Origin: Halanaerobiaceae bacterium
GTDB lineage: Bacteria > Bacillota > Halanaerobiia > Halanaerobiales > Halarsenatibacteraceae
Assembly (NCBI GenBank): GCA_003554685.1
Contig: PWHA01000073.1
Span: forward strand, 1-12,623
DNA: 12,623 nt
Reading direction: 5' to 3'
The notes under the pieces: model-generated
Told to the model about the DNA's origin: nothing
Database searches by the model: none
Seen by the model: only the letters and a program-made list of their open reading frames with translations
Program-made: the position numbers and the translations under genes
Shown: positions 1 to 7,450 of the stretch, one piece after another
How the letters are laid out: every line of letters begins with the position of its first letter
Position numbering within the stretch: the stretch's first letter is position 1

Positions 1-885
1 CTTATCACCAATCGGGTCAGCACCGCACCCGCCGGGAAAGTGGTTTATTCCCCCATGTGTTATCCCGAAGGAGGAATAGTTGATGATCTGCTGGTTTATA
101 AAATAGAGGAAGATAGATATTTTCTGGTGGTCAATGCTTCCAATACGGAAAAGGATTTTGACTGGATTACCGAACGGGCGGCTGAGTTTTCCGGGGAAGT
201 AGAGGCAGAAGATCTCTCCCGGGATTATGCTCTGCTTGCCCTGCAGGGGCCCAGATCGGAAGAGATCTTAAGCCAGCTGACATCTGCCGGCCTGGATGAT
301 ATGCCGGCTTTTAGCTTCAGCAAAATTGAAGTTGATGGCCTGAACATGTTGGTTTCCCGGACCGGTTATACCGGCGAGGACGGCTTTGAGCTTTATTTTG
401 ATCCCGGGGAAGCTGAGAGGATCTGGCAGTCACTGCTTAAAGCTGGAGAAGAGGCAGGCCTCAAACCGGCAGGACTGGGGGCCCGCGATACTCTCAGGCT
501 GGAAAAGTGTCTCTGTCTTTACGGCAATGATATCAGCAGGGACACCAATCCCCTGGAGGCCGGCCTGGGCTGGACTGTTAAATTTGACAAGGAGGATTTT
601 GTCGGCAAAGAAGTGCTGGAAAGGATTAAAGAAGCCGGTCTTTCCCGCAAACTGGTGGGTTTTATCCTCAAAGATCGGGGAATTGCTAGGCATAATTATC
701 CGATACTATCAACGGGTGAAGAGGAGATCGGCCATGTTACTTCTGGAAGCTATTCCCCAAGTCTCAAGGAAAATATCGGCCTGGGTTATGTGGAAAGTGC
801 CCATGCCCGGCCCGGGGAAGAAATTAAAATTAAGATCAGAAGCCGGCTGGTGGCTGCTGGAGTAGTTGAAACTCCATTTATTTAA
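1..885 (+). CDS. gcvT: Aminomethyltransferase, glycine cleavage T protein (5' partial)
   Basis: T protein of the cytoplasmic glycine cleavage system. It takes the aminomethyl group from the lipoyl arm of H protein and, with tetrahydrofolate, releases ammonia and makes 5,10-methylene-THF. The frame is open from base 1, so the start and roughly the first 70 residues lie outside the window; 294 residues are present. The GTG at 40 is an internal valine, not a start. Family motifs in order are the PMCYPEGGIVDDLLVY segment near the fragment's N-terminus (folate-binding region with the conserved Asp), LALQGPRSEEIL, RTGYTGEDGFELYF, GLGARDTLRLE, PLEAGLGW and, in the C-terminal barrel, GHVTSGSYSPSLKENIGLGYV. 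The TAA at 883-885 is followed 21 bases later by gcvH, so this is the first visible gene of a gcvT-H-PA-PB operon. Any glycine riboswitch would lie upstream and cannot be judged. Confidence 0.97.
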   Translation, partial: LITNRVSTAPAGKVVYSPMCYPEGGIVDDLLVYKIEEDRYFLVVNASNTEKDFDWITERAAEFSGEVEAEDLSRDYALLALQGPRSEEILSQLTSAGLDDMPAFSFSKIEVDGLNMLVSRTGYTGEDGFELYFDPGEAERIWQSLLKAGEEAGLKPAGLGARDTLRLEKCLCLYGNDISRDTNPLEAGLGWTVKFDKEDFVGKEVLERIKEAGLSRKLVGFILKDRGIARHNYPILSTGEEEIGHVTSGSYSPSLKENIGLGYVESAHARPGEEIKIKIRSRLVAAGVVETPFI

Positions 886-906
886 TATTAATCAGGAGGG
901 ATAAGA

Positions 907-1293
907 ATGAATGTACCAGAAGGTTTATATTATACCGAGGATCATGAGTGGTTAAAGGTTGAAAATGGTGTGGGAACCACCGGAATCACCGACTTTGCCC
1001 AGGAGGAACTGGGAGATATTGTCTTTGTTGAGCTGCCTGAGGTAGGCGATGAATTTCAACAGCATGACAATTTTGGAGTTATTGAATCGGTCAAGGCAGT
1101 TTCCGATCTCTATCTTCCGGTGAGTGGTGAAATTACCGAAATCAATGAAAAGCTGCTGGATCAGCCCGAGCTGGTTAATGATGAGCCCTATCAGGGGGGC
1201 TGGATTGTTAAAATCAAGCTTTCTGATGAGGAAGAACTGGATGAGCTGATGGATACCGAGGAATACCAGGAGTTTTTGGAGGAGGAGGCTTAA
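907..1293 (+). CDS. gcvH: Glycine cleavage system H protein (lipoyl carrier)
   Basis: Small lipoylated shuttle protein that carries the methylamine group from P protein to T protein and dihydrolipoyl electrons to L protein. The 128 residues match the usual family length. The N-terminal YYTEDHEWLKVE and GITDFAQEELGDIVFVELPEVG segments are typical. The lipoyl-lysine motif GVIESVKAVSDLY places the modified lysine at residue 63. The C-terminus (about residues 108-128) is very acidic. The start is fixed by a strong AGGAGGG ribosome binding site at 894-900 just ahead of the ATG. It sits 21 bases after gcvT and 5 bases before gcvPA, so co-transcription is nearly certain. Lipoylation enzymes and an lpd gene for L protein are not in the window, so those must be encoded elsewhere. 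Confidence 0.98.
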   Translation: MNVPEGLYYTEDHEWLKVENGVGTTGITDFAQEELGDIVFVELPEVGDEFQQHDNFGVIESVKAVSDLYLPVSGEITEINEKLLDQPELVNDEPYQGGWIVKIKLSDEEELDELMDTEEYQEFLEEEA

Positions 1294-1298
1294 ATTAA

Positions 1299-2657
1299 AT
1301 GAAATATATTTCTAACACACCACCCGAGCAGAAAAAAATGCTGCAGGAGATAGGTGTGGAGGAAATTTCAGACCTTTTTCAGGCTATTCCTGAAAATATC
1401 AGGTTTGATCGCCCCTTTGATATTCCTGAGGCGCTTTCCGAACTGGAGCTTATGGAGCTGGTTCAGGAGAAAGCGGCAAAGAACCTGGATTTAAGCAAAT
1501 TCGATAGCTATCTGGGAGCAGGTTCCTATGTTCATTATATCCCCTCGATAATCGATCACCTGATCCTGAGGTCTGAATTTTACACCGCCTATACTCCCTA
1601 TCAGGCTGAATTGAGCCAGGGAACCCTGCAGGCCATGTATGAATATCAGAGCATGATCTGCGAGCTTACCGGCATGGGAATTTCCAATGCCTCTCTGCTT
1701 GATGGAGCCTCAGCTCTGGGAGAGGCAGTTATTATGGCCCGACGCCATACCCGCAATAGCAGGGTGATACTCCCCAAAACTGTTCATCCTGCTTACCGTA
1801 ATGTAGCTCGGACCTATGGCGAACCTCACGGTGTTGAATTCCTGAATGTTCCTCTGCAGGGCAGTCAGCTGAATCTGGATTCTCTGGCAGAAGAGCTGGA
1901 TGATGACACTGCAGCGCTTGTGGTTCAGTATCCTAATTTTTACGGTTCTCTGGAGGAAATGGAAAAGATTGCCGAACTGCTGGAAAATTTAAAGAAGACC
2001 CTGCTGATAGTGGTGGCCAACCCCATTGCTCTGGGTCTCCTGAATCCTCCAGGAGAGTTTGGTGCCGATATAGTGGTAGGAGAAGGACAGCCCCTGGGCA
2101 ATGGCGTTAATTACGGGGGGCCCAACCTGGGTTATATGGCCATTAAGGATGATAGAAGAATGTTGAGACAGCTTCCTGGTAGACTGGTCGGAAAGACTGA
2201 AGACGTTGAAGGTGAAACCGGTTATGTTATGACTATGCAGACCAGAGAACAGCATATCCGGAGGGAAAAAGCAACTTCCAATATCTGTACCAATCAGGCT
2301 TTAAATGCCCTGATGGCAGCCATATACCTGGCTACCATGGGCAAGAAAGGTATTCAGGAGGTTGCCAATCAGTGTTACCAGAAAACCCGATATTTGAGAG
2401 CCAGACTGGCAGAGATTGAAGGCGTAGAAGTGGTTAATCAGGACAATCACTTTAATGAATTCTGGCTTAAAATTGACAGGCCGGAAACTTCTCTGGAAGA
2501 GGTCGAGCAGAAGATGTGTGAAAAGGATATTCTGCCCGGGGTTAATCTGGCCGAGATGACCGACCAGAAGGGGCTGCTGGTCTGTGTGACCGAGAAGAAA
2601 ACTCGCCAGGATTTGGATAACTATGTCAGGAGCCTGGAGGTGGTTCTCAATGACTGA
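1299..2657 (+). CDS. gcvPA: Glycine dehydrogenase (decarboxylating) subunit 1, P protein alpha
   Basis: Alpha half of the split P protein, which with GcvPB forms the PLP-dependent decarboxylase that attacks glycine and loads aminomethyl onto H protein. The 452 residues agree with the usual subunit length. The N-terminus (KYISNTPPEQKKMLQEIGV) is characteristic of the family. Further conserved stretches are GAGSYVHYIPSIIDHL near residue 72, TAYTPYQAELSQGTLQAMYEYQ near residue 98, and a glycine-rich GEGQPLGNGVNYGGPNLGYMA segment near residue 260. The PLP-binding lysine belongs to the partner subunit. The ribosome binding site GGAGGAGG lies inside the end of gcvH. The stop overlaps the gcvPB start by 8 bases, which suggests translational coupling so that the two subunits are made in equal amounts. 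Confidence 0.98.
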   Translation: MKYISNTPPEQKKMLQEIGVEEISDLFQAIPENIRFDRPFDIPEALSELELMELVQEKAAKNLDLSKFDSYLGAGSYVHYIPSIIDHLILRSEFYTAYTPYQAELSQGTLQAMYEYQSMICELTGMGISNASLLDGASALGEAVIMARRHTRNSRVILPKTVHPAYRNVARTYGEPHGVEFLNVPLQGSQLNLDSLAEELDDDTAALVVQYPNFYGSLEEMEKIAELLENLKKTLLIVVANPIALGLLNPPGEFGADIVVGEGQPLGNGVNYGGPNLGYMAIKDDRRMLRQLPGRLVGKTEDVEGETGYVMTMQTREQHIRREKATSNICTNQALNALMAAIYLATMGKKGIQEVANQCYQKTRYLRARLAEIEGVEVVNQDNHFNEFWLKIDRPETSLEEVEQKMCEKDILPGVNLAEMTDQKGLLVCVTEKKTRQDLDNYVRSLEVVLND

Positions 2658-4089
2658 ACCCTTAATTAAGGAATATGGAAGTCCGGGGAGAAAGGGCTAT
2701 TCCCTGCCGGAACTTGATGTGCCTGAAGAAAACCCCGGGGAGCGGCTACCTGCCGGTACGGTAAGAAAGGAAGCGGCAGAGCTGCCCGAGGTCAGTGAAG
2801 TTGATGCTGTCAGACATTTTACCAGTCTTTCCAACATGAATTATGGAGTGGATTCTGGGATTTATCCCCTGGGTTCCTGCACCATGAAGTATAATCCCAA
2901 GATTAACGAGGATGTAGCCCGGATTCCCAACCTGGCCAATATTCATCCTCACCAGAAGGAAAAGTATGTCCAGGGTAGTCTCGAGATTCTCTATAAGCTG
3001 AAGCAGTATCTGGCTGAAATTAGCGGCATGGATGAAGTTTCTCTGCAGCCGGCCTCGGGAGCCCATGGAGAATATGTGGGGCTGATGATTATTAGAAAGT
3101 ACTTCGAAAAGCGGGGTGAGGAGAGAACCAAGGTAATCGTGCCGGATTCAGCTCACGGTACCAACCCCGCCAGCGGCACCATGGCCGGCTTTGATGTGGT
3201 GGAGATAGAATCCAATGAAAGAGGCATGGTTGATCTGGATTCTCTGAGAGAAGCGGTGGATGATGATGTGGCGGCTCTGATGCTGACCAATCCCAATACC
3301 CTGGGGATATTTGAAAAGGACATCTGCGAGATTCAGCAGATGATCCACGAGGCCGGGGGGCTGCTCTATTACGATGGCGCCAACATGAATGCCGTGCTGG
3401 GCTATGCCCGACCGGGGGATATGGAATTTGATGTTATTCACTATAATCTCCATAAAACCTTCTCCACTCCTCACGGCGGTGGCGGACCGGGTTCCGGTCC
3501 TGTAGCGGTCAAGGAGAGGCTGGCTCCCTATCTGCCGGTTCCGGTGCTGAAGAAGAATGGTTCTGAATATTACTGGGATTATGACAGACCTGATACCATG
3601 GGCAAGGTTCATGCCTTTCACGGGAACTATGGTGTTATGCTGAGAGCCTATGCTTATATCAGGACAGCCGGGGGAGAAGGCCTGAAGGAAATAACCGAAA
3701 ATGCGGTTTTAAATGCCAACTACATGAAGCATAAACTGAAAGACACCTATGAACTTCCCTTTGCCTCCGACAGCCTGCATGAATTTGTCCTGTCAGGCTC
3801 GCGGCAGAAAAAGGATGGGATTACCACGGTAAATATCGCCAAGCGGCTGCTTGATTATGAGCAGTATGCTCCCACCATTTACTTCCCGCTGATTGTTAAG
3901 GAAGCAATGATGGTTGAACCTACCGAGACCGAGAACTTAAGGTCGCTGGACAGGTTTATTGAGACCATGAAAATTATTTCACGGGAAATAGAGGAAGAAC
4001 CGGAACTGGTGGAAAACGCCCCGCACAATACCGTGGTGCGCAGGCTGGATGAGGCCAAAGCAGCCAGAAATCCTGATTTAAGATGGTAA
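2650..4089 (+). CDS. gcvPB: Glycine dehydrogenase (decarboxylating) subunit 2, P protein beta
   Basis: Catalytic PLP-binding half of glycine decarboxylase, 479 residues from the start chosen here. The PLP lysine is residue 269 in the motif HYNLHKTFSTPHGGGGPG. Other family signatures are MNYGVDSGIYPLGSCTMKYNP near residues 67-84, LQPASGAHGEY, PDSAHGTNPASGTMAGF, and the C-terminal PTIYFPLIVKEAMMVEPTETE. I place the start at the ATG at 2650 rather than the in-frame GTG at 2623. It has a GGAGGTGG ribosome binding site at 2636-2643, and MTEPLIKEYGSPG matches the family N-terminus. It overlaps gcvPA by 8 bases. It is the last gene of the operon; a strong terminator starts about 55 bases past the stop. 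Confidence 0.97.
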   Translation: MTEPLIKEYGSPGRKGYSLPELDVPEENPGERLPAGTVRKEAAELPEVSEVDAVRHFTSLSNMNYGVDSGIYPLGSCTMKYNPKINEDVARIPNLANIHPHQKEKYVQGSLEILYKLKQYLAEISGMDEVSLQPASGAHGEYVGLMIIRKYFEKRGEERTKVIVPDSAHGTNPASGTMAGFDVVEIESNERGMVDLDSLREAVDDDVAALMLTNPNTLGIFEKDICEIQQMIHEAGGLLYYDGANMNAVLGYARPGDMEFDVIHYNLHKTFSTPHGGGGPGSGPVAVKERLAPYLPVPVLKKNGSEYYWDYDRPDTMGKVHAFHGNYGVMLRAYAYIRTAGGEGLKEITENAVLNANYMKHKLKDTYELPFASDSLHEFVLSGSRQKKDGITTVNIAKRLLDYEQYAPTIYFPLIVKEAMMVEPTETENLRSLDRFIETMKIISREIEEEPELVENAPHNTVVRRLDEAKAARNPDLRW

Positions 4090-4144
4090 GGATTTAAGAT
4101 GCTGGTGATAGTTTAAAATGCTGGTTAAAATATTAGCTACACAG

Positions 4145-4179
4145 GCGTCCCTGCCGCTTTAACGGCAGGGGCGCTTTTT
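4145..4179 (+). terminator. Intrinsic terminator of the glycine cleavage operon
   Basis: A 12-bp stem pairs 4145-4156 (gcgtccctgccg) with 4163-4174 (cggcaggggcgc), with one G-U pair and a six-base ctttaa loop. Five T residues follow directly at 4175-4179. This is a textbook rho-independent terminator and separates the gcv operon from the TPR gene's promoter. Confidence 0.93.
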
Positions 4180-4194
4180 ATCTATTATTATCTG

Positions 4195-4203
4195 TGTTAT
4201 AAT
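4195..4203 (+). promoter_or_regulatory. Extended -10 promoter for the TPR-DUF951-ychF group
   Basis: TGT directly followed by a perfect TATAAT at 4198-4203 gives an extended -10 element. No good -35 hexamer lies 17 bases upstream, because that position is the T-tract of the preceding terminator. The start of transcription would be near 4210, leaving a leader of about 80 bases before the TPR gene. Confidence 0.5.
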
Positions 4204-4292
4204 TTATTATATGTTAAACATTTTTTAAATTATGCTGAGATTTTTAGCTAGTTAGCCGACGTGAAGAATAACCTGATTTGAGGATGATTGCT

Positions 4293-4856
4293 ATGCGGGA
4301 GAAGGATTATCTGGAGAAGTCTTCAGAACTGCTGAAGAATAAATATGAAGAAGCCTGCCAGAAGATGGATCAGGGTGAATATGAGGAGGCAGAAGCTCTG
4401 TTCCAGGAGATTTTAAGATTAAATGATAGCTTTGCCCCGGCCTGTAATAAACTGGCGGTTCTTGCTATCAAACAGGATGAGCAGGATAAAGCGCGGGAGG
4501 AATTGAAGAGCACCCTGGAGATGGATCCTGAATATCCTCCGGCCTTAACCAACCTGGGCAGCCTGAAAAAATCGGAGGGGAATTTTCACCAGGCCAAGGA
4601 GCTTTACCAGCAGGCCATAGCTAAAAACGAGGAATACGGCCCGGCCTATAATAATATGGGGGTAATTCTGCGGGAGGAAGGTGAGATTAAGGAGTCGGTT
4701 AAGTATCTCAAGAAGGCTCGCAAGCACGGCACCCTGGCCTTTTCTCAGAAGTCAGATGGTCCTCTCTATAAAGAACCGGGCTGCATGATTCCGATAATTT
4801 TGAGCGGCCTGGTTCTTCTGGGACTGCTCTACTGGTTTTTGCTGGTTTTGAACTGA
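4293..4856 (+). CDS. TPR-repeat protein with C-terminal membrane anchor
   Basis: Predicted 187-residue tetratricopeptide-repeat protein; specific function not recognised. About four TPR-like helix pairs can be seen: residues about 14-47 (YEEACQKMDQGEYEEAEALFQEIL), 48-81 (ACNKLAVLAIKQDEQDKAREELKSTL), 82-115 (ALTNLGSLKKSEGNFHQAKELYQQAI) and 116-147 (AYNNMGVILREEGEIKESVKYLKKA). A hydrophobic segment of about 22 residues at the extreme C-terminus (IPIILSGLVLLGLLYWFLLVL) would anchor it to the membrane with the repeats in the cytoplasm, so it is probably a scaffold or adaptor. I chose the ATG at 4293 because GAGG at 4280-4283 lies nine bases before it; in-frame TTG 4278 and ATG 4284 have no properly spaced site. 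It begins a three-gene group with DUF951 and ychF, but nothing ties its role to theirs. Confidence 0.85.
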   Translation: MREKDYLEKSSELLKNKYEEACQKMDQGEYEEAEALFQEILRLNDSFAPACNKLAVLAIKQDEQDKAREELKSTLEMDPEYPPALTNLGSLKKSEGNFHQAKELYQQAIAKNEEYGPAYNNMGVILREEGEIKESVKYLKKARKHGTLAFSQKSDGPLYKEPGCMIPIILSGLVLLGLLYWFLLVLN

Positions 4857-4861
4857 AGAGA

Positions 4862-4875
4862 GGGAGGTGTTTCCC
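4862..4875 (+). promoter_or_regulatory. Ribosome binding site within a small inverted repeat
   Basis: GGGAGGTGTTTCCC contains the Shine-Dalgarno GGGAGG, eight bases before the GTG start at 4876. Its ends (GGGA and TCCC) are complementary, so part of the site could pair with the bases just ahead of the start codon. This is what rules out the GTG at 4867, which overlaps the binding site itself. Confidence 0.6.
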
Positions 4876-5079
4876 GTGAAGGACAGCCAGGGGGAGTTGC
4901 AGCCGGGGGTAATGGTTAAAATGAAAAAGCCCCACCCCTGCGGCAGCAACAGCTGGGAACTTATCAGGATAGGTATGGATGTTAAAATTAAATGCCTGAA
5001 CTGCGGCCGAATTGTGAGTTTTAAAAGAAAAAAATTTGAAAAGGCCCTGAGGGAAATTCTGGACAGAGAGGGGGAATGA
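4876..5079 (+). CDS. DUF951 family small protein
   Basis: 67-residue protein of the DUF951 family, which has no established function; the Bacillus subtilis member, as I recall it, is YyzM, also encoded just before the ychF orthologue. Visible features are the KPHPCGSNSWELIRIG core (residues 18-33) and a Cys-x-x-Cys pair (C40, C43) in IKCLNCGR, with C22 in the HPCG motif. Together these could bind a metal, with a basic stretch (FKRKKFEK) after them that suits nucleic-acid contact; both points are inference. The start is GTG at 4876, placed by the GGGAGG site eight bases upstream. The stop overlaps the ychF start as ATGA, so the two are translationally coupled. Confidence 0.88.
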   Translation: MKDSQGELQPGVMVKMKKPHPCGSNSWELIRIGMDVKIKCLNCGRIVSFKRKKFEKALREILDREGE

Positions 5080-6167
5080 TGGTGGAATTAGGCCTGGTAG
5101 GACTGCCCAATGTGGGCAAATCGACCCTGTTTACCGCCCTGACTGAAAAGGAAGTTGCCGCAGAAAACTATCCCTTTTGTACGGTAGATTCCAATGTGGG
5201 AGTGATAGAGGTTAAAGACGAAAGGCTGGAGGCGCTCTGCCGCCACTACCAGCCTGACAGGTGCACCCCTTCAACCATAAAATTTATTGATATTGCCGGG
5301 CTGGTAAAGGGTGCCAGCCGGGGGGAGGGTCTGGGAAATCAGTTTTTAGCCCGGATTAGAGAGGTTGATGCTATTGTCCAGATTGTCAGACTCTTTGAGG
5401 ACGATAATATCTCTCATGTGATGGGTACGATTGAACCTTTAAGGGATATTGAGGTAATCAAACAGGAGCTGATAGCTGCTGACCTGAAGACCATTGAAAA
5501 AAGAAAGGAAAAAACGGTTAAAATGCAGAAAACCGGCGAGAAAAAGTACCGGGAGGAAGAAGAAGCCCTGCAAAAAATGCAGGCTGAGCTGGAGAAAGGC
5601 ATACCGGTGAGAAAGCAGGAGTTAACCGATCTCCAGCAGAAGATGCTGCCGGAGCTCTTTTTGCTGACGGCCAAGCCGGTCCTCTATGTGGGAAATGTGA
5701 AAGATCAGCAGTCTCAGGCTGATAAATATCGGAAAGAATTTTTAGATTACCTGGACCGGGAGCAGGAAGAGAAAGTCCTGATTGATGTGCTCTTTGCCAG
5801 AGAAATGGTGGAACTGACACCGGAAGAAAGGGAGATTTTTCTGGCAGAGCAGGAGGGAGATTCGGGCCTGGAAAACTTCATTAAAGCCAGCTATGATCTG
5901 CTGGATCTGATCACTTTCTTTACAGTGGCCGGCGGTGAAGAGGTTCGGGCCACCGGGGTTCCCAGGGGCACGCCGGCACCTGAAGCTGCAGGCAAGATCC
6001 ATTCCGATATGGAAGAAGGTTTTATCAAGGCCGAGGTAATTAACTTTGAAGCCTGGGAAGGATATAGCAGCATGGAAGAGGCCAAAAATGATGGTAAGGT
6101 AAAACTGGCCGGCCGGGATTATTCTGTCCAGGATGGAGATATCTGCTACTTTCATTTTAAAAAATAA
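5076..6167 (+). CDS. ychF: Ribosome-associated nucleotidase YchF (OLA1 family)
   Basis: Universally conserved Obg-related P-loop NTPase that binds ribosomes and typically prefers ATP; linked to translation control and oxidative-stress response in other bacteria. The 363 residues match the family. The G1 P-loop GLPNVGKST is at residues 9-17, G3 DIAGL at 72-76, a charged coiled-coil-like insertion lies at about 125-175, the degenerate G4 is N207-V-K-D210, and the C-terminal TGS domain (LITFFTVAGGEEVRAT onward, including IHSDMEEGFIKAEVI) runs from about residue 280 to the end. The fourth G4 residue is Asp where YchF proteins usually have Glu. The ATG at 5076 overlaps the DUF951 stop; the next codon, ATG at 5079, is an equally possible start. 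No clear terminator follows. Confidence 0.97.
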   Translation: MMVELGLVGLPNVGKSTLFTALTEKEVAAENYPFCTVDSNVGVIEVKDERLEALCRHYQPDRCTPSTIKFIDIAGLVKGASRGEGLGNQFLARIREVDAIVQIVRLFEDDNISHVMGTIEPLRDIEVIKQELIAADLKTIEKRKEKTVKMQKTGEKKYREEEEALQKMQAELEKGIPVRKQELTDLQQKMLPELFLLTAKPVLYVGNVKDQQSQADKYRKEFLDYLDREQEEKVLIDVLFAREMVELTPEEREIFLAEQEGDSGLENFIKASYDLLDLITFFTVAGGEEVRATGVPRGTPAPEAAGKIHSDMEEGFIKAEVINFEAWEGYSSMEEAKNDGKVKLAGRDYSVQDGDICYFHFKK

Positions 6168-6279
6168 ACTCTATCTGCTTAAAAAACAATTTGCCCGCCG
6201 GGTTGGGTGCTGTTTTCTGAGCCGGCTGAAAGTTATAAATTCATAAAATACATAAATAGCAGCCTGGCAGAGATAATTA

Positions 6280-6308
6280 TTGCAAAGCTGGATTGAGAAT
6301 GCTATAAT
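6280..6308 (+). promoter_or_regulatory. Sigma-A promoter of the rpsF-ssb-rpsR operon
   Basis: The -35 box TTGCAA is at 6280-6285 and the -10 box TATAAT at 6303-6308, separated by exactly 17 bases. A TGC at 6300-6302 gives an extended -10. Transcription would start near 6315, leaving a leader of about 80 bases that contains the hairpin described next. The stretch 6168-6279 between ychF and this promoter is mostly AT-rich and shows no gene. Confidence 0.85.
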
Positions 6309-6336
6309 GGTGAAAGGTGTGAAGTGAGAATTATAC

Positions 6337-6375
6337 TCTTGCCATGCTCCAGTCATTGAACTGGAGCCGTTAAGA
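6337..6375 (+). promoter_or_regulatory. Candidate S6:S18 autoregulatory leader of rpsF
   Basis: An upper stem pairs CTCCAGT (6347-6353) with ACTGGAG (6360-6366) over a six-base loop. The lower stem pairs TCTT (6337-6340) with AAGA (6372-6375), with one more possible G-U pair. The internal loop between them carries CCG (6367-6369) on its 3' side. This layout agrees with the known rpsF leader motif, in which a bulged CCG imitates the S6:S18 site on 16S rRNA and lets the S6:S18 complex repress its own mRNA. The Shine-Dalgarno lies less than ten bases after the lower stem, and S18 is encoded two genes downstream. Confidence 0.7.
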
Positions 6376-6397
6376 CCGGATGGAGGAGGTGAAAGTT

Positions 6398-6694
6398 ATG
6401 GAAAAGACAGCAGATTATGAAACCACCTTTGTGCTCTCCCCGGAACAGACCGAGGAAGAGAGGGAGGCAAGTCTTGAAAGAATAAAATCCACCATCGAAG
6501 GTAATGAGGGAGAAATTTTGGAAATCGATGAGTGGGGAGAAAGAAGACTGGCCTATCCCATTAATGATCTCTTCAGCGGTTATTATGTGGTGCTGGACTT
6601 CCAGGGAGATTCCCAGGCGGTTGATGAACTGGAAAGAAACTTCAAGTTGATTGGCGATCTGCTTCGCTATTTGATTGTGCGGAAAGATAAGTAA
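6398..6694 (+). CDS. rpsF: 30S ribosomal protein S6
   Basis: Primary component of the 30S platform that binds S18 as a heterodimer next to helix 23 of 16S rRNA. The 98 residues match the family. The fold's segments are visible: YETTFVLSPEQTEEER at the N-terminus, the conserved IDEWGERRLAYPINDLFSGYYVVLDF around residues 46-71, and LERNFKLIGDLLRYLIVRKD at the C-terminus. I chose the ATG at 6398 because GGAGGTG at 6385-6391 precedes it at the right distance; the upstream in-frame ATG at 6380 overlaps that site and has none of its own. It is the first gene of the rpsF-ssb-rpsR operon and is probably controlled by the leader hairpin just upstream. Confidence 0.97.
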   Translation: MEKTADYETTFVLSPEQTEEEREASLERIKSTIEGNEGEILEIDEWGERRLAYPINDLFSGYYVVLDFQGDSQAVDELERNFKLIGDLLRYLIVRKDK

Positions 6695-6715
6695 AATTCA
6701 GGGTGGTGGAAATAA

Positions 6716-7150
6716 ATGTTAAACAGGATCATACTGATCGGGAGGCTGGTCCGGGATCCAGAGCTGCGCTATACCAGCAATGGTACGCCCGTCTGCAATT
6801 TTACCCTGGCAGTGGAAAGAAATTATACCAACAGGGATGGAGAGCGTGATGTTGATTTTATCAGCATAGTAACCTGGAGAAAACGAGCTGAGACCTGTGC
6901 CGAGCATCTTGGCAAGGGCCGACTGGTTGCTGTTGATGGCAGACTGCAGATCAGGAAAAGTGAAAAGGAAAATAGAACTTATATCGATCCTGAGGTGGTT
7001 GCTCAAAATGTGCAATTTCTGGACTGGCCCAAGAACAGTGACCGCGGACAGGATAAACGTTCAGCTTCCAGAAAGTCCGAAAACTTTGACAATGCCGCCA
7101 GCCAGGATACTGCCGACCTGAATGATGAAGATTTTGACGTTCCCTTTTAA
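6716..7150 (+). CDS. ssb: Single-stranded DNA-binding protein
   Basis: Coats single-stranded DNA during replication, repair and recombination and recruits partner proteins through its C-terminal tip. The 144 residues comprise an OB-fold domain of about 105 residues (MLNRIILIGRLVRDPELRYT, VCNFTLAVERNY, DFISIVTWRKRAETCAEHLGKGRLVAVDGRLQ), a low-complexity polar linker (about 108-135) and the acidic interaction tip DEDFDVPF, which corresponds to the usual DDDIPF. Its location between rpsF and rpsR is the conserved Firmicutes arrangement. The ribosome binding site (GGTGG about ten bases before the ATG) is weaker than those of its neighbours. A 9-bp inverted repeat overlaps the stop codon. Confidence 0.97.
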   Translation: MLNRIILIGRLVRDPELRYTSNGTPVCNFTLAVERNYTNRDGERDVDFISIVTWRKRAETCAEHLGKGRLVAVDGRLQIRKSEKENRTYIDPEVVAQNVQFLDWPKNSDRGQDKRSASRKSENFDNAASQDTADLNDEDFDVPF

Positions 7151-7167
7151 AAAATTTATAAAAGGGA
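7141..7167 (+). repeat. 9-bp inverted repeat spanning the ssb stop codon
   Basis: TCCCTTTTA (7141-7149) is the exact reverse complement of TAAAAGGGA (7159-7167), with a nine-base AT spacer. The ssb stop TAA (7148-7150) lies at the edge of the left arm. In RNA this gives an AU-rich hairpin between ssb and rpsR. No real U-tract follows, so it is more likely a processing, stability or partial attenuation element than a terminator. Confidence 0.5.
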
Positions 7168-7223
7168 TATTTTGCAGTAAAACTGGTAAAACCAGGTAAA
7201 TAGTTTAAATAGGAGGGTTGAAT

Positions 7224-7436
7224 ATGGCTAGAGGGAGAAATAAATCCTGCTTCTTCTGCGGGAATGATAAAGAGATTGATTATAAAGACACCAGAACGCT
7301 TAAGAAGCATACTACCGATAGAGGCAAAATAATTCCCCGGAGAATAACGGGCACCTGTGCCAAGCATCAAAGAGAAATTACCAGGGCTATTAAAAGGGCA
7401 AGAATAGTTGCCCTGCTGCCCTTTGTTAAGGATTAA
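7224..7436 (+). CDS. rpsR: 30S ribosomal protein S18, zinc-binding form
   Basis: Partner of S6 on the 30S platform; the two bind as a heterodimer to 16S rRNA and, in many bacteria, to the rpsF leader. The 70 residues include the conserved core DYKDTRTLKKHTTDRGKIIPRRITGTCAKHQREITRAIKRARIVALLPF. This is the cysteine-bearing form: C9, C12, C45 and H48 are placed to hold a zinc ion. The start is the ATG at 7224, six bases after a strong AGGAGGG site; the in-frame TTG at 7218 is inside that region and is rejected. It follows ssb by 73 bases. A weak hairpin follows before the DUF2232 gene. Confidence 0.97.
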   Translation: MARGRNKSCFFCGNDKEIDYKDTRTLKKHTTDRGKIIPRRITGTCAKHQREITRAIKRARIVALLPFVKD

Positions 7437-7450
7437 TAATAAATCAACGA

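Noticed and set aside
386..865. Open frame overlapping gcvT in another phase
   Set aside because: It lies fully inside gcvT, which has clear family motifs; no ribosome binding site or recognisable product.
3148..3621. Long minus-strand open frame opposite gcvPB
   Set aside because: It is antisense to the PLP-binding region of gcvPB and shows no family resemblance.
5742..6155. Minus-strand open frames opposite ychF
   Set aside because: All are shadows of the conserved ychF frame.
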